A DNA stretch of 64,000 nt. It comes from Rhodamnia argentea. Its lineage: Eukaryota > Streptophyta > Magnoliopsida > Myrtales > Myrtaceae. The position numbers and the translations under genes are program-made. Positions within the stretch are counted from its first letter, which is position 1. Every line of letters starts with the position of its first letter. The notes beneath the pieces were generated by a model that worked only from the letters and a program-made list of their open reading frames with translations, was not told where the DNA came from and did no database searches. Location: contig NC_063153.1 in assembly GCF_020921035.1 (NCBI RefSeq), positions 27,771,066 through 27,835,065 of the forward strand, in the 5' to 3' direction. Of the stretch, positions 22,361 through 33,103 are shown piece after piece.

Positions 22361-22628
22361 TTAAAACATTTACGCATCTTCTGACAAAAACCAAAAACTT
22401 ATACCCCAATACCGTACAAAAAGCAAATCATAGTTTTATGATAACCAAACTCTGGTGGTTTTGGATAAATAACAGAGAGATTGATCGTGTAATATAGAAG
22501 GAAAAAGGAAAACTCATTAGATTCTTCCCCGTCGGAAAACTATACCTAATCTTTTTACACGTTCATATATGCGAATACCTCCTAAGAACTGCATATTATT
22601 AGAAAAATTGACAAACTCACATACAAAT
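22361..22628. repeat. Local duplication, copy 2, left part
   Basis: It corresponds to 19947-20209 of copy 1 and ends at CACATACAAAT, where the solo LTR begins. Confidence 0.92.
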
Positions 22629-23645
22629 TGTAACGTCCGAGAATTTCGACGTCTGTAAGAAAAATCTTGAATTCCAGTGTGGAAAGTAAAATTTGATTTT
22701 GAAGACTTGGAAGTTGATGATTGGCTATTCCGGGACGTTTGTCGGGAAAAGTCAAGTTTGAATCACCAAACTTTGATTCATGGTATCAAGACTCGTCGCG
22801 CATAAAATTTAATCTTGTCCGAATTTTAAAAGCGAAAATATCATTTTTGCCCCCAATCGATTGAACCAAATGACTATTGATATCCATTTTACGAAATTAC
22901 CATTTCACCCTTGATTTTTGATTTACAAAAGACACAATTAGTGAAGTTAATATAAATTTTGTTTTTTTTGTAGGACCCGTGGACCCATTTTATTTCTTGT
23001 TGGTCGAAAGCCCAATAAGGCACCAGCCAAAAATAGTTATGTTCGCTTGAAACTTTTCATGCGGGCTGCTCTGAGGATTTGATGTACCTCCTTTTGTGGC
23101 ACGAGTCGGACGTGAGACCCCATGGATTTAGACATTCCGGATGGGGAGGTTGAGGATCTAGATAGTGATATGGATTCTCGGGACTCTAACCCTAGACCCC
23201 TGTGGGGCTTTCACCGTTGAGTTGTGATTTTAGAGACTTTTTTATGATGACCTTTTATTATGACTTGAGAGGGTGAGGATAGCTCCTCTAGTTGATGTAG
23301 ATACGAGTTAACCCCGATGACCTCAGGATCTTTTTGTTGGTCACGTGGAGCCGCCTTAGAGAGTGAGCTTGTAGTTATTACTGTATCTCCCGAGGGTTAA
23401 GAAGTATCTATAAAATAAATAGAACGTTTGTTATTAAGTTGTTTGATGTGACTGATATCCTACTTTTCTATTCTTATTAACTTTTTTATAATTGTTTGGG
23501 GAGTAACACTTTCCGCCTGCGTTAATTAAAAGATAAAAAAAATAATAATAAAATAATGGGCCAATGACGCGCTTGAGATGTCGTCCTTTTATGACCTGAG
23601 GCGATTTGCTATGGTTGTTGCGGTCCCAAGGATCGGTGCATGACA
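22629..23645. mobile_element. Solo LTR (1017 bp) inserted in duplication copy 2
   Basis: The insertion begins TGTAACGTCCGAG and ends GGTGCATGACA, giving TG...CA termini, and is exactly absent from copy 1. Flanks are CAAAT (22624-22628) and TAAAC (23646-23650); the empty site has CAAAC, so each flank differs by a single C-to-T change from the inferred 5-bp duplication. No internal retrotransposon sequence is present. It probably arose by LTR-LTR recombination. The end style (TGTRACRTCC...GTGACA/ATGACA) resembles the larger solo LTR at 35335. Confidence 0.88.
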
Positions 23646-23868
23646 TAAACATAGTAGTACATTCCCACATCAGCAAAAGCCCGGAGTAGGACGCTCTTAA
23701 ATAAACGGAAATACTACTCCATCGATGATTATTTCCATGTATCATTCCATTATTGGAAAAAGTAAGCTAGGTTCGGAGAGATCAAGTGCTTAATAATATT
23801 TCTAAGTCTTTGTTGCCTTTTTCTAGATCCTACCTCAGTCATCGTCATAAAAGAGTCCGTTTGTTCTT
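23646..23868. repeat. Local duplication, copy 2, right part
   Basis: It corresponds to 20210-20436 of copy 1 and ends about 110 bp downstream of the TNL stop codon, so the duplicated block is the immediate 3' flank of the resistance gene. Confidence 0.92.
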
Positions 23869-23979
23869 TGTTTCTATGATGACGAATTCCTCCGAACCTC
23901 AAAATTCAGGATTTATGGATCTCACAAGCTCTTCCAAGTGCTAGAGGGGGAGGTCATCTCTTCGAGCTACTTGTTTTCC

Positions 23980-26900
23980 TTACCACCAATACGTCTTCAG
24001 CATCGTCAAGTTGGATAGATCAGGCAAGCTTTGCAAGGAACTGCAGTTTCCGATCTCAAGACTTTCTAGTGATTCCAGTCTGTCAAGACCTTGAATCTCA
24101 ACCAGTTTTGGACAAGCATATATTCCAAAAGCCTTGAGATTTTGAAGGTTCAATAAGTTGGGCAATGTCTGAAGGTTGTAACACCAATAAATCAGCAAGA
24201 GTTGTAGGTTCTCCAGTCTTTCAAGCCCGCTGAACTCGGTTGACTCGCAGTAGAACACTCTCAAGCATTGCAACAATGTCAAATGTTCAAGGCCTTTAAT
24301 AGCAGAAATTCGTTCCTGGAGACTTAGTTCCAATAAATTCTCCAAGTTGGAAAGGTCAACAACTTCAAGAAGATTGCAATTTTGAACTGTAAGTTTCCTC
24401 AAACTAGAGGGAAGCTGTCCAATCTGACGCAGGTTCCGGCAGTTGTGAAGTTGAAGTTCTTTCAGATACCCAAGGCAACCCAAATATGAGTTTATGCTGG
24501 TGATACGTGGAAGCTCCAGCATACAACATGGGCTGTAAGTATTCGCTTTTGGAAAATATTTGACGGAGGTTGAGCTGGGAAAACATAATCCCAGATTCCT
24601 TAAATTCACGAGGTTGGAGATCTCCGGAGCTTTTGCTGTGGCTGTTGAGGACAGACACAGACTTAGCAAACTCTGGGGAAGCTTTGGTACATTCTGCATG
24701 CGAGTTTGTGTTAATTTCAAAGTCTTCAAGAATGGTAGTCTCACGATATCAGCAGGAATCATCCCTAGCCGCTTGCAATCCTCTCCATAAATCTCCTCAA
24801 GTTTCTCCAACATCCCAATTGCCTCAGGTAACTTCTGCATCTGACTTCCATTCATCTTCAATACTTTCAAGCTCTTTATATTGACAATGGCATCTGGCAA
24901 CTCTGCGATGACTGTTCTTGAGATATCCAACTCAGCTAAAGATTTCAGCATTCCAATCGAGTCAGGAAGTTTTGTTAACTTGGGAGCTCCACAAATTGCC
25001 AAGCACTCGAGACTTACGAGTGCTCCGATTGAGCTTGGGACTTTACTAATGGTATCATATCGAACCCCCGAAATATTCTGATCTATGAGCAGCTCAGTCA
25101 AAGTTTCCAGTGAGCCTAATTCAACAGGCAGCACTTGGAGACGGTAACATCTTTTCAGATTCAAGTGCTTTAAACGTCTTAAATGACCAATGGATCGATG
25201 AATCAATACCAAACTCCTGCAGTCCTCTAGAATTAATATTTCTAAAGACAAATACGCAGAGAGATCAGGAGTTATCCTTAACCTACGGCAATTTGACAGA
25301 TTAAGGACCTTCAATCTCGTAGCCACCTGTCAAATGATTATGTATATTTAACGAGTTTGATTTACAGTATATTTGCAGGACATAAATAAATATAACCAGC
25401 AATTCTATCAAAACAACTTTATTAGTACCATGTGTATATCCATTCTTCTCACACGGCTGTAGTCCCACTATTCCCTTAGTTACCATTCACATGGATATCA
25501 AATACGTAATAACTAGATGGTTTCCTTATAAGGTAAATAACGTAACGAATTTACTACCAGTGTAAAGAGTTTTGTACACGTTCACTGTTGAATAAGTGTC
25601 ATTCATTTTGTGACCTTAGTCGCTGCACATGTTTGAAATTAGACTTATAGATAGTTTTTGTATTTCGGTGAGGTGGTCATACATTACAAAATACGCAGAA
25701 GTTAATCGTAATTTAATGTAAATGATACATATTTATTTATTCAAACTAAAATCCGTAACATTATTTACTACTTCACTAAGTAATCTGCTTGATGCTATGT
25801 CTTGTTTATTTGTGTAAATTTGCTGCATATTTTCACTCACAAAATAGTCGAATTTAAAATTTCTAACCTATTTCACACGCCATCCAATATTCATAAGTTA
25901 GGAATATTATATGCCAATCATATTCGTGACAAAACCAAAAACGTATCCCAATTAGTATACTTAGATATATTGATCTCATATCACATACATCCCAATCGCA
26001 TGAATATGTTAATATGTTGTTCTATGAACATCAATTGTTAGATTAAGTACGTTAATTAAGCTTTTAATCTCATTAATGAAAAGATTAGTGTTTCTTATTT
26101 AGCGTTTAGGGAAACAGGGAGTGAAAATTTGTGTGTATGTACTGTGTAGTAGCTTCAACCGTAGAAATCAGTGTTGCAAATTTGTAAGATGTTTGTCAAG
26201 TACCTCACAGCAGCTCCTCCTTCAGAGCTATCAAAAAGCGGCTTCACCCAATTTTAGAATATGTATTAGCAAACATAAAGGTAATAGCACTTCACAGCAC
26301 AGTACAAATTCAATTGCAGTTATACCAAACGGAATTTACTAAACAAAAGTTAAGAGTAATTGTTTGATTCGATATACTTCTAGCTAGCAATTGTAATTTG
26401 GTATCTTGGAGACGTCCTTCAAGAGTTACGTTTTCTTCTTTTGGTTTAAATAAAAACCCAAAAAAAAAAAAAAAAAAAAAAACCAGTTACCCGTGCTTGT
26501 GTGGGAAGAAAAAGGCAATAAAAACTTGTACTTAAAAATTTTACCATACCTCTAGTTGAGTCCAACCGTTCCAACTCTCCGTTATTTCAGTCCCCGAGAG
26601 GTCAAGGATGAGAAGATTCTTGGGGCAAAAGTTGGTTGCTTGCAAATTGGAAGGACAATTCTTCCAAGAAAGCCATCTTACTTCTGGAAAGAGATCCTCA
26701 AAGTCCCCGGAGAGATTTCCGCTTGTCATTCCAAGAAATCTTACATTTGGCACTTTCTTAAATTCTTCTGGTGTCAAAAGAGCTCCACTTAAGTCCACAC
26801 AAATTGCTTCAGTAGACTCAGTTCCCTATAATGATTATAAAAAAAAAAGGAAAAAAAGTGTGCTATTAACCCAGGCAAAGTGCACATGGATTGCCCAAAA

Positions 26901-29900
26901 AAAGAAAAAGTGCACATGGATATCTACAACAGTTTTGGGTCCATATGATGCCAAAACGGGGTCTATACAAAATAAGTTGAAACAAGGAAACTTCTTGGTA
27001 GATTCATGCTATAAAGAAGTTACACGGTGTTTCACTTGGATTTACCTTCTTTTTGGCAATCACATCCAATGCTTCCTTATGATTCCACACTCGTGAACGC
27101 TTTCCTGGATCGTTGCGATTTTCGCCACGTACAATGCTCCTACCCAAGTCCTTAAGCTGGTCGTGCATCCATAACTCATTCTTTGCTCCTATTTTTACTA
27201 AGGACATTAAAAGTAGGACTTCAATCCCCTCATCTGGAAACAATTCACAGTCATCCCACATATAGGTTGCATCTCTCTTATTTTCTCCAGCCAGAAAACA
27301 AGCAATATCAAGAAATATTTGCTTTTGCGTGCCATCTAAAGCCTCATAACTTAACATTAACTTTGTCTCCACATCCTTATGAAGATGTTTTTCCATCTTT
27401 TTTATTGTATCTTCCCACACTGCTTTCTCTTTTCCGCATAAAAATGAACCGATCAATTCAATTGTCAAAGGAAGTCCCCCAGCTTTTGCTGTAACCTTCT
27501 CGGATAGACAAAGAAATTGAATCGGAGGAGAGTTCCTTCTAAATGCATACTTGCTAAAAAGTTGTAAAGAGTCTAGATTATTTAGCTCCCCAACTTCATA
27601 AGCCAAACTATCCTCAAACACAGACAGTACACTTTTGTCTCTCGTTGTAACCACAATTCTACTTCCTGAACCAAACCATTCTCTCTTTTCTGCTAGTGCT
27701 GTAAGTTGTCTCCTATCATTTACATCATCAAGGAAAACAAGGACTCTTTTTCTACAAAATCGTGCTTTAATCATATTTTTTCCTTGATCGATGCTGGAAA
27801 TCTCAATTCTTTTGTCCCCAAGGATATCACGTATTAATTGCCTTTGCAAATTTAGAAGACCAGAGCTGGAACTTTCTGATGCTTGTCGAATATCTGGGAT
27901 AAAGCTACAGCTTTCAAAATCAGCTGACAGTTTATGGTAAACAACCTTGGCAAGAGTTGTCTTGCCTATACCACCTATTCCACATAATCCAATGAGCCTT
28001 ATGTCTTTAGCTTCTACACTCAGCAGATCTATCACTTCATTCACTGACTGATGGATCCCGACCAAAGGATCGGATAGATGTACGGGAGACACCTTAAGCT
28101 TAAGTAAAACTTGACGAGCTACTAGCCGTGTGAGTTTTCCATGGCTGTATGCCAGCAGAAAGAGGGCAATGAAGTCACCGTCGTTGTCCGACCAAAAAAA
28201 AAAAAAAGTCACCGTCAATGATGAGTTAGCCACAAAATTCCGGGCAGAAAGGAAGAAAAAGTGCATGACTTTCCGAATTAATTCAATCATAGTAATAAGA
28301 AAAAACGGATATTTAGTAGGTGATGACCAAGATCATGAAGAATAAGATGATCACTTCCACTATTCTTCGCACAGTGTCTATCAGAAGTGAGCATGTTTCG
28401 GGTGGTCCAATTCAAACGCTAGAACCAGAAATCGAACCAGGGGCTATTCCATGTTTTTTCGAAATTGGAAACCAGACTACAATCCACAAAACCGGCTTTG
28501 AGAGCCTAACCTAGATTTATGTGTAATAATCAAGGTTTGATGTGTTTACACTACACGATGATGACTATTTGAATCTTAACTCTGCCTACTGAAAATACTA
28601 ATTTTATCTGGCACCTTTTTTGTGATATTAAATAATACATGGTTTCAGAGTTAGGTTTGTTTAGCAAAAAAAGAATAATTTAAAAAATATTATTCTAAAA
28701 ATAATGGCTTAAAATAATTAATATATGAAATTTTTTCATCGTCCACGAAATTGATTAAACATATATTGTTATCGTGATAAAATTATTTTTCATATATTAA
28801 TTACTTTAAGCAATAAAAGCAATTTTTCGCGCAATGAATGCAGATGAAATCACCTTTTTTTTCCTCGAATTCAGCACTTTTGCACTAAGTTCTTTTGCGT
28901 GGCATTATTCCATTGCCCCAGAAGTTGCGTACTGATGGAGATGGAGGGTGAAAAGGCCAACAAATCTTTTTCTGTTAAGTACATCATTAACCTTTTGGCG
29001 ACTTCCTCAAACCACCCAAAGCTCTTGCATGGGCGAACTTTTGGATCGCAAACTTATTTAGTGGATTTGATATTGGGTAACCCAACAAAATTGTTTTAGG
29101 AAATGGTGGTACACTAGCTTCCCGTTTGTTTTGTGAAGATGAATAATCTTAAAAGCATATAAATTTTCTCAATGACCACTTTGTGGTCGTGAGCTATTTT
29201 AGCCTATTTGTTAGGAAGTTTTATTGTATAGTATACTTCATAGTATAGAATCCTTCCTATTGTATATCTCCTAATTATAGTTATCAGTTTATATATATAT
29301 ATATATAATATGATTGAGTATTGTAAATGTATAGAAAAAAATATTCATTAAATGAAAGGAGAATTTTTCTCTTCACATTTATATTATTTGAAATAAAAAA
29401 ATCAATGGGAAATTTATACATTATCGATAACACTATGTCAATACATCGTTTATTTGTTTTTCTAAATAATATAAATGATTTGTTGTTAAAATGTTTTATA
29501 AATAGTTTATTTTTCACAAAAATAAATGGACTATGATAGAAACGGGCGTCTAGAATTTTCGACCACTGTCCTCCCCCTTGTCAATTTGAAGCGGAGAAGC
29601 TGCTTCCTTCCGTCTTTCCTTTTAGGGCGGTACATTTTTTTTTTTTTTTGAGGTTTTCCAGAGAATATATTACTATATTACAGTGTGTAAAAGTGAAAAG
29701 TGACAGTAAAATATTTGGCTCTTCATATCATAACCATTATTCAAGCAAAGGCAAAAGAAACAGAGAGAAAAGGGAAGATGAAGTTGAATGTGTTCACATA
29801 CCCTGTGTTTTTGGTGTCCCATCCCTTGATTCCAGCAACCTCCCTGAGCGACTCTTCCCAGCGTTGGACAATCTCAGCCCCACGTTTTTCTTTGTGCAGA

Positions 29901-30328
29901 TTCAATGCGTCCCTGTACACTCCGGTTTCAAGTTTCACATCGGAGGGTTCCACGTCGTAGAAAATGGGCAACACCTCCAGTTCCTTAGTTTTCCTACGCT
30001 CCATCATGTGTTCCAGCTCGCGCAGGCACCAGCTACTAGAGGCGTATTCTCTTGAGAAGATGGGAATGCAGATTTTCGAGCCATCGATGGCCTGGAAAAT
30101 CTCGGGGCCGATCTCTTCTCCGACGTCGATCCCCTTCTTGTCCATAAAAACATGGATACCCTTATCTAACAGGGCATGATAGAGGGAATCTGTGAAGTTA
30201 GCACGAGTGTCAGGTCCTCGAAAACTCAAGAACACCTCGAACTGAGCTCCAGATGTGTGGTGGCTCCTGGATCCTGCTTCTGAACAACTCCTTTTTCTTT
30301 TCATCGCCGCTGCATCAGGTACCCTCAA
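23980..30328 (-). CDS. TIR-NBS-LRR disease resistance protein (TNL), four exons, 1082 aa
   Basis: Exons by GT-AG junctions: 30328-29802 (TIR), 28144-27046 (NB-ARC), 26825-26550, and 25326-23980. Phases join without a break (527+1099+276+1347 = 3249 bp). TIR about residues 29-160: FEVFLSFRGPDTR, catalytic-Glu region SSWCLRELE. NB-ARC about 195-500: P-loop GIGGIGKTT (231-239), kinase-2 LVFLDDV, RNBS-B GSGSRIVVTTRD, GLPL, and MHD within MHDQLKDLGR. Exon 3 opens GTESTEAICVDLSG, the usual TNL linker into LRRs; exon 4 holds about 15 leucine-rich repeats. Such cytoplasmic/nuclear receptors detect pathogen effectors and signal through TIR NADase activity and EDS1; those roles are family knowledge. 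Start could be Met1 or Met9. The C-terminus ends shortly after the LRRs with no C-JID domain, and a donor-like GTGGTAAGG overlaps the stop region, so a lost or missed last exon is possible. Confidence 0.9.
25327..26549 (-). other. TNL intron 3
   Basis: Bounded by GT (26549-26548) and AG (25328-25327) on the - strand. AT-rich, with a run of about 22 A at 26461-26482 on the + strand. No embedded gene is seen. Confidence 0.75.
26877..26921. repeat. Short A-rich insertion with 15-bp direct repeats (TNL intron 2)
   Basis: AAAGTGCACATGGAT occurs at 26877-26891 and 26907-26921, separated by TGCCCAAAAAAAGAA. The layout is that of a tiny retroposed tail with target duplication, but a simple 30-bp tandem duplication is an alternative. 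Confidence 0.6.
28145..29801 (-). other. TNL intron 1, with AT-rich and palindromic content
   Basis: GT at 29801-29800 and AG at 28146-28145 on the - strand. It contains a small imperfect palindrome at about 28702-28812 (TAAAATAATTAATATATGAAA facing its complement), a (TA)n run at 29290-29308 and a poly-T at 29634-29650. No coding sequence is recognised. Confidence 0.75.
28172..28216. repeat. Poly(A)-only micro-insertion with 11-bp direct repeats (TNL intron 1)
   Basis: AAGTCACCGTC occurs at 28172-28182 and 28206-28216. Between them lies GTTGTCCGACC plus a run of A. It sits about 30-70 nt upstream of the NB-ARC exon acceptor on the - strand, where its poly-T face adds to the pyrimidine-rich region. 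Confidence 0.7.
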
Positions 30329-30935
30329 AAGATTTCGACAAAGATTTTACAGACTGGGGATAATGGGGAATTCGGTGTTATGCGTTTCAAGCATGTTTAT
30401 ATTTAGTTGAGTCATGTGGAATTGACTTTCTGTTCCCCATTCCCGTTAGGTATTATAGTAAACTGAAATTACGGGGACGTTGTTGGCCAGTCCTCATCAA
30501 TCCGCCGTGTCGACACCAATAACACCGGTCAGTCCAAGTCAATGGTCAGGATCGGCGTGCTGTGTGTATTGCGTTTTCTTCCATTTTGATGTCATTTTAG
30601 GCCAAGATTACAGTTTCTTCTCCAGGAATTGACCTTCTTGGCACCTTTATCATCCAATGAGAGTTGATGTCGTATCGCTGATCAGTCCAGCGTGAAAAAC
30701 GACATTGAAGGTAATATTTTTCATATTATTTGGCGTTTGGATCGCTTAGAAAAATAAGTCAACATAAAATATTCTTTCAGTCCACGGGAAAATTTATATT
30801 GCAATTCAGAAAAATGACTTTCTCTTTGAAAAATCAGGAACCATTTTTCAAAATATGGCTAGAACCAGAAACTTTATGTTTGGGCACGAGAACCCCTATA
30901 GAAATACTACAGGTTCCAACCATTGTAGTGACCTA
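30329..30935. promoter_or_regulatory. TNL upstream region
   Basis: About 65 bp upstream of the first ATG the - strand carries TAAATATAAAC (30389-30399), a weak TATA candidate. No other element stands out. Position is the only support for promoter function. Confidence 0.35.
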
Positions 30936-30939
30936 GATC

Positions 30940-31745
30940 AAGACATCTGTCTTAAATCTAACGACTAAAGACAAGTACGAAGAGCAACACTTTGCCGATG
31001 CCTTTCCACTCTTCTCACTCACCTCGTTCACCTTCTGCCACCTATTGCTGTCGACCTCCTCCACTAACTTCCTCATTCTACATTCAATTTTGTCGAAATA
31101 TATAAATATTAAACCACACATTCTTCTATCAATTTAAACTTTTAGAATAGTTGGTTATGGCCCCATCAAATCTTTTATGATATCGGAGTAAAAGATCTTG
31201 AGTTCAAATATTTCCAGGCTCCTATTTGCCTCCCCAATGAATATATCCACTCTTAACACTAGGTAAAAGACTAGACTAAGCGTGAAGGGGAGTGTTGGAA
31301 TATATAAATATTAAACCTTCTTCTATCAGCTGAGTGTTGGAATATATAAATGTTAAATCACGCATTTTCAATCATCTTAAGCTTTTAGAACAATTGGTTA
31401 TGACCTCATCAAATCTTTTAAATTTCACATGTTGTAACTTGTCACGACACACTTCGCTCTCCATCTTGTAATCCATCCTAATCTCAGCTGCAAGGCCCGG
31501 CTCCACCAATAGCTCAAACAGATGAAACGGTTGTTGTGCGTACGGGGGCAACAAGGCCATCACCACGCCGGGCCGTATGCTCTTCGACGTGTAAGTACTA
31601 TGGATCCAAATCCTCCAATTGCCGGGTGAGCCAAGACCCCGGCCTGCGGGTCCCACCCAATCACTTTTCCAACCCAAGCCGTCCAAGTCCGGGACCCCTT
31701 TGGGCAATGCCTCCATTCCATGGGGTCCTCGTAGTTACATCATAA
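30940..31745 (-). pseudogene. UDP-glycosyltransferase pseudogene, C-terminal half, split by an insertion
   Basis: Two parts match the intact gene at 33104-34546. Part one, 31745-31445, covers the region just before and through the PSPG box and the following LVEPGLAAEIRMDYKMES stretch; the PSPG box is frameshifted and unrecognisable as protein. Part two, 31090-30940, reads RMRKLVEEVDSNRWQKVNEV and SEKSGKAS, the C-terminal helix. Between them lies the insertion 31095-31438. The 5' half of the gene is absent. This is a decayed tandem paralogue. Confidence 0.85.
31091..31438 (+). mobile_element. TRIM-like element inserted in the UGT pseudogene
   Basis: Terminal repeats: a first copy from 31091 (TGTCGAAATATATAAATATT) and later copies starting TGTTGGAATATATAAAT at 31293 and 31335, each followed by TTTTAGAAYARTTGGTTATG. 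After the first repeat comes TGATATCGGAG (31176-31186), a diverged Met-tRNA primer site; before the last comes the polypurine tract GTGAAGGGGAG. TTGTC flanks both sides (31090-31094, 31439-31443). Under 350 bp with no coding region, it fits a terminal-repeat retrotransposon in miniature; the doubled right repeat suggests rearrangement. Confidence 0.65.
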
Positions 31746-33103
31746 CACCTCTTGGATGTTAAATGTTTGCAACACGGTGTCCTCCACGGCCTTTTGATCT
31801 TCCCTAGCAGGTGGCATCACCCTTTTAATTCCTCGTTTTTGGCCATTTCTTAACCCATTTCTCGACGAGATTAGGCGTCCATTTGTCTTTAAATGGAACC
31901 TCTTTAAGCTTCCTTTCCAAGAAAGGTAGCTATTGACACCTAATTTTATCGATCCTGCTCAAATTTAATTTATGTTTTTATTTTTTTGTTTTAAATTAAC
32001 AATGGCCAATATAGGTCAAAATAAATTTTCCTTTTATTGTTGCACACTAGGAAATGAATAAATAAAATAGAGAGATCGAATCGAGCCGAGTCAACTCGGA
32101 CGCACGCGGCAAACCTAGCCCATGTTTCCTTCCCCCAACGCGAAATGGGCCTGGATGACGCAGGCCCACTTCCTTTTTTTTTTTTTTCCTGTGAGGCCAG
32201 CACAAGTGGCCCGCTTCCCTTTAAAATTTTATTTTTAAAAATTGTTTCTAAATGTAAACCTAAACTTAAAACTAAGATGCTTAGGATGCTTAGTATGACT
32301 TCAAGGTTTAGCAATAATGTGATGCAATTAATGAAAGATGGTCCAATGAATATTTCATTAACGAGAAAACCTTAACGATGAATCACAAAAAAAAAAAAAA
32401 TGCAACTAGGCCAATGATTGGATCGCCCGGGAATCGGACGGGGTCCTAGGACCATATGTCGGTTCCCTGTCCTTGAAACTAGGAACCGGACCCTCGAGTT
32501 TGGTTCCAAGCTCTAGGGTGCGACCGAACAAGACCGAGAACCAATCACCCCAAGCCATCGGCAAAAGAAACGCGAAAAGAAAAAGAATAATTTGAAAAAA
32601 TTATTAAAAGTATCGGCGGTATCACATAGGACAACTAGCTTCCATGTTAGCAATTTCCGGCCTAAGATTAGCCGGATGGATTGAATTGGTACCAATGCAA
32701 AAAAGTTTAGGACTAAATCGATAGAATTAAAACGTTTAAGACTGAATTAGTAACAATGGAATGGTTTAGGGCTTTTTTGGTACTTTTTTCCTATCTTCCG
32801 CGTATGCATATATCATCTTTGAATTGTCATGAAACAATATCGATTTTATAAGATCAACCAATGTACACCTAATGCTACCTGTTATTCTTTTGTCTGGATG
32901 AGAAGAATATGAAATTGGTTAGGTCTGATGTTCCTTTCTCTGCTATGTTTTTCTCGTCCCTTGACAGGTGACCGCTATGCAACAATGCGCAATATTTTAA
33001 AGATATTAGAAGTCTAATAAACTTATTAATGGAGTGTCATAATACTTGAACGAATGGACCGAGAAACATCACGAATAGCGAAGACGACAGGAACAGAAAT
33101 AAG
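31746..33103. other. Intergenic between UGT pseudogene and UGT gene
   Basis: A gypsy-LTR-like start (TTGACACCTAATTTTATCG) occurs at 31935, then GC-rich and poly-T stretches, a poly(A) run at 32388-32400, and the dispersed AGTTTAGGACTAAAT motif at 32700-32780. No gene is seen. Confidence 0.45.

Noticed and set aside
29327..29536. 69-codon frame in TNL intron 1
   Set aside because: Very AT-rich, overlapped by an open frame on the other strand, no motif.
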